Part shown: positions 1 through 6,590 of the stretch, piece after piece
Layout of the letters: the number at the start of each line of letters is the position of its first letter
Numbering within the stretch: position 1 is the first letter of the stretch
NCBI GenBank assembly: GCA_934454215.1
Contig: CAKSGG010000167.1
Span: forward strand, 1-6,590
Source: an uncultured Clostridia bacterium
GTDB lineage: Bacteria; Bacillota; Clostridia; UBA1381
Length of the DNA stretch: 6,590 nucleotides
Reading direction: 5' to 3'
Program-made: the position numbers and the translations under genes
The notes under the pieces: generated by a model
Databases searched by the model: none
Told to the model about the DNA's origin: nothing
Seen by the model: the letters and a program-made list of their open reading frames with translations, nothing else

Positions 1-74
1 GGAGCGGAAGACGAGATTCGAACTCGCGACGTTCACCTTGGCAAGGTGACGCTCTACCACTGAGCCACTCCCGC
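1..74 (-). tRNA. tRNA-Gly (anticodon GCC)
   Basis: Read on the minus strand, this folds into a complete cloverleaf. It has a 7-bp acceptor stem (GCGGGAG with CTTCCGC, one G-U pair), a GCTC/GAGC D stem with an AGTGGTA loop, and a TCACC/GGTGA anticodon stem with loop TTGCCAA. The 5-nt variable loop is followed by a T arm with the standard TTCGAAT loop and one terminal G-U pair. The anticodon GCC reads the glycine codons GGC and GGU. The mature body with its discriminator base is 72 nt (positions 74 down to 3). The discriminator is U, as is usual for bacterial tRNA-Gly. The next two bases (2 and 1) are CC, so the 3' CCA is very probably encoded and its A falls just outside the window. The role is delivering glycine to the ribosome. 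The gene is transcribed away from purL; any further tRNA genes or terminator would lie beyond the left edge. Confidence 0.97.
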
Positions 75-84
75 ATATTATATA

Positions 85-99
85 TCGTTTTCATAACGA
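85..99 (-). other. Small hairpin in the pre-tRNA 5' leader
   Basis: TCGTT (99-95) and AACGA (89-85) on the minus strand can pair as a 5-bp stem with a 5-nt loop (ATGAA). It sits at the very 5' end of the predicted pre-tRNA leader, followed by a single-stranded AT-rich stretch before the mature 5' end where RNase P cuts. The stem is short, so biological relevance is uncertain. Confidence 0.35.
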
Positions 100-106
100 C
101 TAATAT

Positions 107-135
107 ATAATACCATATTTTGATTTGTTTGTCAA
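107..135 (-). promoter_or_regulatory. Promoter of the tRNA-Gly gene (sigma-A type)
   Basis: On the minus strand there is a perfect -35 box TTGACA (135-130), a spacer of exactly 17 bp and a -10 box TATTAT (112-107) with one mismatch to consensus. A TG one base upstream of the -10 box makes it an extended -10. The predicted start is near position 100, giving a leader of about 26 nt before the mature tRNA 5' end at 74. A T/A-rich stretch (136-163) directly upstream could act as an UP element. This is what a strong stable-RNA promoter looks like; the start site itself is inferred. Confidence 0.85.
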
Positions 136-140
136 TACCC

Positions 141-192
141 TTTTTGAAAAAAAATAAAAAAAATCAAATAAAAAAATTGTATATATTTTTTT
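141..192. other. A-tract/T-tract block between divergent promoters
   Basis: This stretch is almost pure A/T. It has a T5 run (141-145), A8 (147-154), A8 (156-163), A7 (170-176) and T7 (186-192). The first two A-runs are spaced about one helical turn apart, so the DNA is probably curved. It lies upstream of both -35 boxes, the position where UP elements contact the RNA polymerase alpha C-terminal domain. No gene fits here. The A7 and T7 runs could pair as an all-A/T stem, but without GC pairs this is not a credible terminator. Confidence 0.4.
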
Positions 193-202
193 CGATATAT
201 AG

Positions 203-231
203 TTGCCATATTTATAAAAATGTGATAAAAT
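203..231 (+). promoter_or_regulatory. Promoter of purL (sigma-A type, extended -10)
   Basis: A -35 box TTGCCA (203-208; four of six match) is followed by a 17-bp spacer and a -10 box TAAAAT (226-231; five of six match). TG at 223-224 one base before it gives an extended -10. The predicted start is near 238, leaving a leader of about 56 nt before the purL ATG. That is too short for a guanine/adenine-sensing riboswitch with its expression platform. I saw no PurR-type box (core CCGAAC or its complement) anywhere in 75-293, so the sequence gives no visible purine-responsive control element. Confidence 0.75.
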
Positions 232-281
232 AATACAATGTATAGTGGCGTATATTTGCAATAAAGGACTTAAGAATAAAC

Positions 282-288
282 AGGAGGT
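282..288 (+). promoter_or_regulatory. Ribosome binding site of purL
   Basis: AGGAGGT is a near-perfect Shine-Dalgarno sequence, with AGGAGG ending 6 nt before the ATG at 294. The frame is open back to a TAG at 243-245 but contains no ATG, GTG or TTG upstream of 294, so this site fixes the purL start. Confidence 0.93.
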
Positions 289-293
289 ACATA

Positions 294-3200
294 ATGTCGC
301 AGGTTAGAAGAATTTATGTTGAGAAAAAACAGGGGTTTGATATTGAAGCAAAAGGCGTTTTGGAGGATTTGAAAGAAAACCTTTCCATGAGCGGACTGAA
401 AAATGTCAGAATCATAAACAGATATGACGTTGAGGGGATTACCGATGAAGAATATTCAAGAGCGAGGGGACTTATATTTTCAGAACCGCCGGTGGATAAT
501 GCGTATGATGAGGTTATAGATATATCTGCCGGAAAAGTGTTTGCGGTTGAATATCTGCCGGGTCAGTTTGACCAGAGAGCGGCGTCAGCGGAAGAATGTA
601 TTTCGATACTTACTCAAAAGGAACGTCCGACTGTAAGAAGCGCAAAGCTTTATGTACTTGAAGGAGATGTTTCGGAGGCGGAAACCGAAAGAGTGAAAGA
701 ATATGTAATTAATCCTGTTGAGGCAAGAGAAGCGTCTTTGGAAAAGCCCGAATCGCTTGACCTTACTGCGGATATTCCTGAAGATGTTGCGACCGTTGAC
801 GGATTTACTGAAATGAATGACGAACAAATGCAGAATTTGCTGAACTCAATGGGTTTTGCGATGGATATAGATGATTTGCGTTTTTGCAGAGAGTATTTTA
901 AGAATACGGAAAAAAGAAATCCGACTGTTACGGAAATGCGTATGATTGATACGTATTGGTCAGACCATTGCCGTCATACGACTTTTTCGACAAAAATAAA
1001 TAACGTTACAATAAATAACGGCAAATATGCAGATGTTATAAAAGCGTCATATGATGAATATAAAAAGGCAAAATCGGAGCTGTATGCTGCGGACAAAGAT
1101 ATGTGTCTGATGAATATGGCTACTATAATAGTTAAACAGTTAAAGAAAAAAGGACTGCTTAAGGAAATTGACGAATCGGAGGAGATTAACGCCTGCTCAA
1201 TTGTTGTTGATGTTGATGTAAACGGCGTTGAAGAGCCGTGGCTGATAATGTTTAAGAATGAAACGCATAATCACCCTACGGAAATTGAGCCTTTCGGAGG
1301 CGCCGCAACCTGTCTGGGCGGTGCAATCCGCGACCCGTTATCCGGGCGCTCATACGTATATCAGGCTATGCGTGTTACAGGCTCGGGAGACCCGAGAACA
1401 TCGCTGAAGGATACTTTGCAGGGCAAGCTTATGCAGAGAAAAATAACCCGAGGCGCATCGGCGGGATACAGCTCTTACGGAAATCAGATAGGGCTTGCAA
1501 CAGGACAGGTTCAGGAGATTTATCATGAGGGATATATTGCAAAGAGAATGGAAATCGGCGCTGTAATAGGTGCTGCACCGAAAAAGAATGTAATAAGAGA
1601 GGTACCGTCGGCAGGCGATGTTATTATATTGCTCGGCGGACGTACCGGACGTGACGGTATAGGCGGCGCTACGGGCTCGTCAAAGGCTCATGATGAGAAA
1701 AGTGTTGTAACGTGCGGTTCGGAGGTTCAAAAGGGTAATCCGCCCGTTGAAAGAAAAATTCAGAGATTATTCAGAGATGAAAAGGTTACTACATTAATCA
1801 AGCGCTGTAATGACTTTGGTGCGGGAGGCGTTTCGGTTGCGATAGGCGAGCTTGCGGACGGACTGACAATCAATCTTGATAAGGTGCCTAAAAAGTATGA
1901 GGGGCTTGACGGTACTGAACTGGCTATTTCGGAATCGCAGGAAAGAATGGCGGTTGTTGTAAAAGCGGAGGACGCAGATAAGTTTATTGAATACGCAAAT
2001 AACGAAAATCTCGAAGCAACAAAGGTTGCGGTTGTTACCGAAGAAGCAAGACTTGTTATGAATTGGAGAGGAAAAACAGTCTGCGATATTTCAAGAGAAT
2101 TTTTAAATACAAACGGAGCGACAAAAAATACCGATATAGAGGTTGAACTTCCGCAGCAAGAAGATAGTTTCTTTAATAATAGTGACGTAAAGGACGTAAA
2201 GGCAAAATGGTTTGAGATTCTTTCCGATTTGAATGTATGCTCACAGAAAGGCTTATCGGAAAAATTCGACTCAACTATAGGTGCAGGCTCTGTTCTTATG
2301 CCGTGGGGCGGAAAATATCAGCTTACGCCGTCTGACGGTATGGCCGCAAAAGTACCTGTTTTAAACGGTGAAACGAATACCGCAACGGTTATGACGTTCG
2401 GTTATAATCCGAATTTGTCAAGCTGGAGCCCGTATCACGGCTCAACCTATGCTATAGTTGAATCGGTTTCAAAGGCTGTTGCGCTCGGTGCCGATTATAA
2501 GAAGATTTATCTGACATTTCAGGAGTACTTTGAACGTCTCGGAAATGACCCGAAAAGATGGGGAAAACCGTTTGCGGCACTGCTTGGAGCATATAAGACG
2601 CAGCTTGAACTGGGAATTGCGGCAATCGGAGGTAAGGACTCGATGAGCGGAACATTTAATGAGCTTGACGTTCCGCCGACGCTTACTTCGTTTGCGGTAG
2701 CGCCCGTAAAAGCTGACAAAGTAATTTCACAGGAATTGAAACAGGCAGGCTCAGCTTTGATTATGTTTGAGGTAAAACGCGACAAAAATGAATTGCCCGA
2801 TTTTGAACAGCTCAGAAAAATGTATGATTCCGTTCATGAACTCATTCAGTCGGGAAAAGTGCTTTCGTCATGCGTTGTTAAAGGCTTCGGACTTGCAGAA
2901 ACACTTTCAAAAATGGCATTCGGAAACAAAATCGGTATAAAGCTTAATGATAATATTTCAAATGAAATGCTGTTTAATGCGCCGCTTGGTTCGATAGTAC
3001 TGGAATTGAAGGATGAAATAAATTCAGGTGGTTTTGTTGTACTGGGTAAAACTCAGGAGCGGGCAGCAATTGATACGGCGGAAGTATCCATTGACCTTGA
3101 CGAGGCGTGTGCGGTATGGAAAAAGCCGCTTGAAAAGGTGTTCCCGACAAAGGTGGGCAATTTTGCGGAAGAACCGAAAACATATAGCTTTGATAAAAGA

Positions 3201-4028
3201 AATATTACTGTAGCAAGCGAAAAATTTGCAAAACCGAGAATATTTATCCCTGTATTCCCGGGAACAAACTGCGAGTATGACACGGCAAGAGCATTTGAAA
3301 AAGCCGGAGGAGCTGCCGATGTGTTTGTTATACGTAATCTTACGGGTGATGATGTTGTATATTCCATGAAAGAAATGGAAAAGAGAATAAATAATTCGCA
3401 GATTGTTATGATTCCGGGGGGATTTTCGGGCGGTGATGAGCCTGAAGGTTCGGGTAAATTTATTGCTACTGCATTCAGAAATCCGCTTGTAAAAGACGCA
3501 GTTATGAATATGCTTAAAAACCGTGACGGATTAATGCTGGGTATCTGCAACGGTTTTCAGGCTCTTATAAAGCTGGGACTTGTTCCGTACGGTGAAATAA
3601 GAGATTTGGACGGTGATTCGCCGACTTTGACATTCAATACTCTTGGCAGACATATTTCGTGCATGGCTCGCACAAGGATAGCGTCAAATAAATCACCGTG
3701 GCTTGCAAATGTTGAAACGGGTGATGTTCACACCATAGCTCTTTCACATGGCGAGGGAAGATTTATTGCTTCGCCCGAGCAGATAGCACAGCTTGCGGCG
3801 AATGGTCAGATAGCAACGCAGTATGTAAATCTTGACGGTAAAGCGACGTATGATATAGAATGGAATCCGAACGGCTCGGCGGAGGCAATCGAGGGAATAA
3901 CAAGTCCCGACGGCAGAGTTTTGGGAAAAATGGGACACAGCGAACGTATAGGAAAGAACATAGCTTTTAACGTTCCGGGCGACAAAGACCAAAAGCTGTT
4001 TGAAGCCGGAGTAAAATATTTTAAATAA
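294..4028 (+). CDS. purL: Phosphoribosylformylglycinamidine (FGAM) synthase, single-chain form
   Basis: This cytosolic enzyme of de novo purine synthesis converts FGAR, glutamine and ATP to FGAM, glutamate, ADP and phosphate. It has 1244 residues, normal for the single-chain clostridial/streptococcal type. Bacillus instead uses separate PurS, PurQ and PurL, so no purS or purQ partner is needed here. In order: a PurS-like N-terminal domain (about 1-160); a linker with DTYWSDHCRH (219-228); and two AIRS-like synthetase halves (about 230-970). The synthetase halves carry ETHNHP (323-328), VTGSGDP (361-367), GGRTGRDGIGGA (448-459), NDFGAGG (506-512) and GGKDSM (779-784). A class I glutamine amidotransferase domain follows (about 980-1244). 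Its nucleophile Cys1085 is in GICNGFQ, the catalytic pair His1215/Glu1217 is in GHSERIG, and an oxyanion-region PGGFSGGD lies at 1041-1048. All expected catalytic residues are present. The first in-frame start has a strong ribosome binding site. The gene has its own promoter; no other purine gene is in the window. The identification is firm. Confidence 0.98.
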   Translation: MSQVRRIYVEKKQGFDIEAKGVLEDLKENLSMSGLKNVRIINRYDVEGITDEEYSRARGLIFSEPPVDNAYDEVIDISAGKVFAVEYLPGQFDQRAASAEECISILTQKERPTVRSAKLYVLEGDVSEAETERVKEYVINPVEAREASLEKPESLDLTADIPEDVATVDGFTEMNDEQMQNLLNSMGFAMDIDDLRFCREYFKNTEKRNPTVTEMRMIDTYWSDHCRHTTFSTKINNVTINNGKYADVIKASYDEYKKAKSELYAADKDMCLMNMATIIVKQLKKKGLLKEIDESEEINACSIVVDVDVNGVEEPWLIMFKNETHNHPTEIEPFGGAATCLGGAIRDPLSGRSYVYQAMRVTGSGDPRTSLKDTLQGKLMQRKITRGASAGYSSYGNQIGLATGQVQEIYHEGYIAKRMEIGAVIGAAPKKNVIREVPSAGDVIILLGGRTGRDGIGGATGSSKAHDEKSVVTCGSEVQKGNPPVERKIQRLFRDEKVTTLIKRCNDFGAGGVSVAIGELADGLTINLDKVPKKYEGLDGTELAISESQERMAVVVKAEDADKFIEYANNENLEATKVAVVTEEARLVMNWRGKTVCDISREFLNTNGATKNTDIEVELPQQEDSFFNNSDVKDVKAKWFEILSDLNVCSQKGLSEKFDSTIGAGSVLMPWGGKYQLTPSDGMAAKVPVLNGETNTATVMTFGYNPNLSSWSPYHGSTYAIVESVSKAVALGADYKKIYLTFQEYFERLGNDPKRWGKPFAALLGAYKTQLELGIAAIGGKDSMSGTFNELDVPPTLTSFAVAPVKADKVISQELKQAGSALIMFEVKRDKNELPDFEQLRKMYDSVHELIQSGKVLSSCVVKGFGLAETLSKMAFGNKIGIKLNDNISNEMLFNAPLGSIVLELKDEINSGGFVVLGKTQERAAIDTAEVSIDLDEACAVWKKPLEKVFPTKVGNFAEEPKTYSFDKRNITVASEKFAKPRIFIPVFPGTNCEYDTARAFEKAGGAADVFVIRNLTGDDVVYSMKEMEKRINNSQIVMIPGGFSGGDEPEGSGKFIATAFRNPLVKDAVMNMLKNRDGLMLGICNGFQALIKLGLVPYGEIRDLDGDSPTLTFNTLGRHISCMARTRIASNKSPWLANVETGDVHTIALSHGEGRFIASPEQIAQLAANGQIATQYVNLDGKATYDIEWNPNGSAEAIEGITSPDGRVLGKMGHSERIGKNIAFNVPGDKDQKLFEAGVKYFK

Positions 4029-4036
4029 AAATCAAT

Positions 4037-4063
4037 GGGGTTGCCGAAAAATACGGCAGCCCC
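4037..4063 (+). terminator. Strong stem-loop after purL; possible terminator or attenuator
   Basis: GGGGTTGCCG (4037-4046) pairs with CGGCAGCCCC (4054-4063) to give an uninterrupted 10-bp stem (nine Watson-Crick pairs and one G-U) with an A-rich 7-nt loop. It begins 8 nt after the purL stop. Its position fits a terminator, but the 3' flank on the plus strand is TTAAGTG rather than a U-tract, so intrinsic termination would be weak or partial. On the opposite strand the flank is moderately T-rich (ATTGATTTTTATTT), but no convergent gene is present to use it. Alternatives are a 3' stability hairpin for purL mRNA or a processing site that uncouples purL from polC. The stem is certain; its function is inferred. 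Confidence 0.5.
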
Positions 4064-4077
4064 TTAAGTGCATAAAC

Positions 4078-4084
4078 GGAGGGT
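4078..4084 (+). promoter_or_regulatory. Ribosome binding site of polC
   Basis: GGAGGGT is a good Shine-Dalgarno match; GGAGGG (4078-4083) lies 6 nt from the ATG at 4090. A TAA codon immediately before that ATG (4087-4089, same frame) rules out a longer N-terminus, so the start is fixed. Confidence 0.9.
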
Positions 4085-4089
4085 AATAA

Positions 4090-6590
4090 ATGAATCCTAA
4101 ATTGGGAAGTATTTTTCCGAATATAATGGGTGAGGAAATAAGGTCTGTAGTTGTCGATAAGATACAGCTATCAAAGGTAAGCCGAAAAATGCGTGTTCTG
4201 TTTGAACACGGAACAGAGCCTGATTTGGCGCAAAGGGCTGTTGCGGCGGTTAAGTCGGTATATAATTTAAACGAGATAGTTTACAGAATAAGCGAAAAAA
4301 AGGCAATTTCCGACAATAATGTGATGATTTATCACACTGTAGAGCATGAAACGGTTCAGGAGGATAATCAGCCTGTCAGACATAGAAAGAAAACCATGGG
4401 AGAGGCTAATGTAAGCGATATGCTGTGCGGAAAAGCAATTCATGAAACTATAACAGCGATTGAGTCCATTAATGAGGAATCGGGCAGAGTGACGTTTACA
4501 GGTAAGGTTTTTTCTTTGGACGAAAGAGAAATAACGTCTAAAAAAACAGAAAAACAGTTTCATTTAATCACAATGGACGTTACCGATAACACCGATTCCA
4601 TAACAATAAAATTATTTATTCCGAAAACCGAATCCGACGAGGATTTCAACAAATTATATAAACCCATAAAGGCAGGACTGAAAAAAGGCGGAACCTATAT
4701 AGTATGCAGAGGTCAGGCACAGTATGACGATTATGCCAAAGAGGTTATCGTCATGGCGAGGGATATTGCGGAGGTTGAGGCTCCGCCTGTCAGAAAAGAC
4801 AATGCTCCCGTCAAAAGAGTTGAACTGCATATGCACACGCAGATGTCTGCAATGGACGCAGTATCATCTACAAATGATTTAATAAACAGAGCTGTTTACT
4901 GGGGGCACAAGGCAATTGCAATAACCGACCACGGTGTGGTGCAGTCGTATCCCGACGGTATGCACGCTTCAAATAATAATGAAAAGATAAAAGTGCTGTA
5001 CGGCGTGGAAGGCTATCTCGTGGACGACAGCAAGAAAATAGTATACAGCGTTACGAATGAAACGATAGATTCTCCGTTTGTTGTATTTGATATAGAGACT
5101 ACGGGACTGGATAATACGGTAAACGGAATTACCGAAATAGGTGCGGTTAAGGTAGAAAACGGACGTATAATTGATAAGTGGTCAACATTTGTAAATCCAA
5201 ATATGCCGATTCCCGAAAAAATTCAGGCGCTGACGGGAATATCCGATGACATGGTTGAAGACGCTGACCCGATTGAGATTATTTTGCCGAAATTTAAGGA
5301 ATTTTGTAAAGGCTGTGTGCTTGTTGCGCATAATGCTTCGTTTGATATAGGATTTATGAAAAAGAAAGCGGCGGATATGGGAACGGATTTTGAATTTCCG
5401 TATCTTGATACGCTTATGCTGGCAAGGTGTATGTATCCTTTTCTGCACAATTTTAAGCTTGATACAATAACAAATCATCTGAATGTCATTCTGGAAAATC
5501 ATCACCGTGCCGTAGATGACGCAAAAGCAACGGCAGACGCATTTGTAAAAATGATAGAGCAGTTAAGAAATGAGGGGAAATGTACGCTTTCCGAATTGAA
5601 CGAGTGCTATGATATGCGTGCGGCGGCGAAGAAAAACAAGGCGTTTCATATCATAATGCTTGCTAAAAACAAAAAGGGAATACGAAATATTTATGAGATG
5701 ATTTCGCAGTCCCAGCTAAGATATTTTTTCAGAACGCCGAGACTGCCGAAAAGTCTTATAGAGCAAAAGCGGGAGGGCTTGATTTTAGGTTCTGCGTGTG
5801 AGGCGGGTGAGCTGTTCAGAGCGGTTTTAGGCGGAGAAAGCGATGAAAGAATAAAAGAAATAGTTGATTTTTATGATTATCTTGAAATTCAGCCGATAGG
5901 AAATAACGCATACATGAAAACGTCCGAGGATTTTCCGAATGTGAATACTGATGAGGATTTAAGGGATTTGAACCGAAAAATTGTAGCACTCGGAGAAAAA
6001 TACAATAAACCCGTATGCGCAACGTGCGATGTGCATTTTCTTGACCCCGAGGGGGCGGACTACCGCAAAATTCTTATGTATTACAAGGGCTTTAAGGATG
6101 CGGAAAATCAGCCGCCGCTGTATTTGAGAACAACGGATGAAATGCTCAAAGAGTTTGAATATTTGGGCAAGGAAAAGGCTTATGAGGTTGTTGTTACAAA
6201 TACAAATAAAATTGCGGATATGATTGAAGATGTCAGACCGATACCGAAAGAAAAATGCCCGCCGGTGGTAGAAGGCGCAAAGGACGCAATCGTAAACGAT
6301 TCACTGAAAAAGGCAAAAGAAATTTACGGAGACCCTCTGCCCGAACTGGTACAGGAAAGACTGGATAAGGAGCTTCATTCGATTACAACCTACGGTTTTT
6401 CGGTTATGTACCGTATTGCACAGGAGCTGGTGAGAAAATCGCTGTCCGACGGGTATCTGGTAGGCTCAAGAGGCTCGGTCGGTTCGTCGTTTGTTGCGTT
6501 TCTTTCGGATATAACGGAGGTTAATTCGCTCCCCGCACATTATATATGCCCCAAATGTAAAAATATAGAGTTTGTGCATTCTGATACGGG
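4090..6590 (+). CDS. polC: DNA polymerase III alpha subunit, PolC type (3' part cut off by window edge)
   Basis: This is the main replicative polymerase of low-GC Gram-positive bacteria, with built-in 3'-5' proofreading, acting in the replisome. The frame is open from ATG 4090 to the window end, 833 complete codons, a bit over half of the usual roughly 1430-1460. An N-terminal domain (about 1-115) is followed by an OB fold (about 122-226). The first PHP half has HMH (247-249), TDHG (279-282) and GVE with Glu307. A DEDDh exonuclease is inserted (about 330-490): DIETTG with Asp334/Glu336, HNASFD with Asp419, and HRAVDD with His472/Asp477, so proofreading should be active. The second PHP half has CDVHF (Asp647, His649). 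The polymerase region begins with VGSRGSVGSS (791-800), and CPKC (820-823) supplies the first two cysteines of the PolC zinc motif. The PHP insertion by the exonuclease and the OB domain distinguish PolC from DnaE. The palm catalytic aspartates and C-terminus are outside the window. It lies 61 bp after purL, probably read at least partly from upstream. Confidence 0.97.
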   Translation, partial: MNPKLGSIFPNIMGEEIRSVVVDKIQLSKVSRKMRVLFEHGTEPDLAQRAVAAVKSVYNLNEIVYRISEKKAISDNNVMIYHTVEHETVQEDNQPVRHRKKTMGEANVSDMLCGKAIHETITAIESINEESGRVTFTGKVFSLDEREITSKKTEKQFHLITMDVTDNTDSITIKLFIPKTESDEDFNKLYKPIKAGLKKGGTYIVCRGQAQYDDYAKEVIVMARDIAEVEAPPVRKDNAPVKRVELHMHTQMSAMDAVSSTNDLINRAVYWGHKAIAITDHGVVQSYPDGMHASNNNEKIKVLYGVEGYLVDDSKKIVYSVTNETIDSPFVVFDIETTGLDNTVNGITEIGAVKVENGRIIDKWSTFVNPNMPIPEKIQALTGISDDMVEDADPIEIILPKFKEFCKGCVLVAHNASFDIGFMKKKAADMGTDFEFPYLDTLMLARCMYPFLHNFKLDTITNHLNVILENHHRAVDDAKATADAFVKMIEQLRNEGKCTLSELNECYDMRAAAKKNKAFHIIMLAKNKKGIRNIYEMISQSQLRYFFRTPRLPKSLIEQKREGLILGSACEAGELFRAVLGGESDERIKEIVDFYDYLEIQPIGNNAYMKTSEDFPNVNTDEDLRDLNRKIVALGEKYNKPVCATCDVHFLDPEGADYRKILMYYKGFKDAENQPPLYLRTTDEMLKEFEYLGKEKAYEVVVTNTNKIADMIEDVRPIPKEKCPPVVEGAKDAIVNDSLKKAKEIYGDPLPELVQERLDKELHSITTYGFSVMYRIAQELVRKSLSDGYLVGSRGSVGSSFVAFLSDITEVNSLPAHYICPKCKNIEFVHSDT

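Noticed and set aside
77..82. Perfect TATAAT on the minus strand just upstream of the tRNA
   Set aside because: It is 2 nt from the mature tRNA 5' end, so a start from it would fall inside the tRNA. The upstream TTGACA/TATTAT pair is correctly placed.
170..192. A7/T7 inverted repeat as a terminator
   Set aside because: The stem would be only A-U pairs with a 9-nt loop and there is no gene ending beside it. It is better explained as promoter-flanking A-tract DNA.
238..264. Eight-codon mini-frame (ATG to TAA) in the purL leader
   Set aside because: Its ATG coincides with the predicted transcription start and has no ribosome binding site. The peptide has no repeated regulatory codons, so it is most likely chance.
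3053..3550. 165-codon open frame on the minus strand inside purL
   Set aside because: It lies wholly antisense to a conserved part of purL, spanning the end of the synthetase region and the start of the glutaminase domain. Its translation has no recognisable motif, and it is a shadow of purL codon use.
4000..4027. Possible separate polC promoter at the end of purL (TTGAAG, 16 bp, TAAATA)
   Set aside because: The -10 matches consensus at only three of six positions and much of the overlap is purL coding sequence and stop codon. It is too weak to annotate, although an unseen polC promoter inside purL cannot be excluded.
4267..6022. Several minus-strand open frames of 60-107 codons opposite polC
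   Set aside because: They are antisense to a continuous, motif-complete polC reading frame and show no recognisable protein features.

Overview
The window is housekeeping DNA from a low-GC Firmicute, most likely a member of the Clostridia. Three things point there: a PolC-type DNA polymerase III alpha subunit (found mainly in Firmicutes and close relatives), a single-chain PurL of the clostridial/streptococcal type, and strong GGAGG-type Shine-Dalgarno sites with very AT-rich intergenic DNA. A genus cannot be named from the sequence alone.

Layout: at the left edge a tRNA-Gly(GCC) gene lies on the minus strand, ending at or just past the window start. A 219-bp AT-rich divergent region (75-293) follows. 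It holds a near-consensus promoter for the tRNA on the minus strand and a good promoter for purL on the plus strand, separated by a block of A- and T-tracts. purL (294-4028) is complete and encodes the full-length FGAM synthase, with synthetase and glutaminase in one chain. A 61-bp gap (4029-4089) contains a strong GC-rich stem-loop without a U-tract. polC starts at 4090, reads open to the right edge and is cut off after 833 complete codons, with the N-terminal, OB, PHP, proofreading exonuclease and first part of the polymerase regions visible.

Functionally, purL makes a purine precursor and polC replicates the chromosome. They lie in the same direction and could be partly co-transcribed through the intergenic hairpin, but no direct functional link is visible. 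Both genes look intact, native and well matched in codon use. I found no mobile element, CRISPR array, pseudogene, frameshift or sign of horizontal transfer, and nothing that looks like an undescribed system. The observations listed concern gene order and small regulatory structures.
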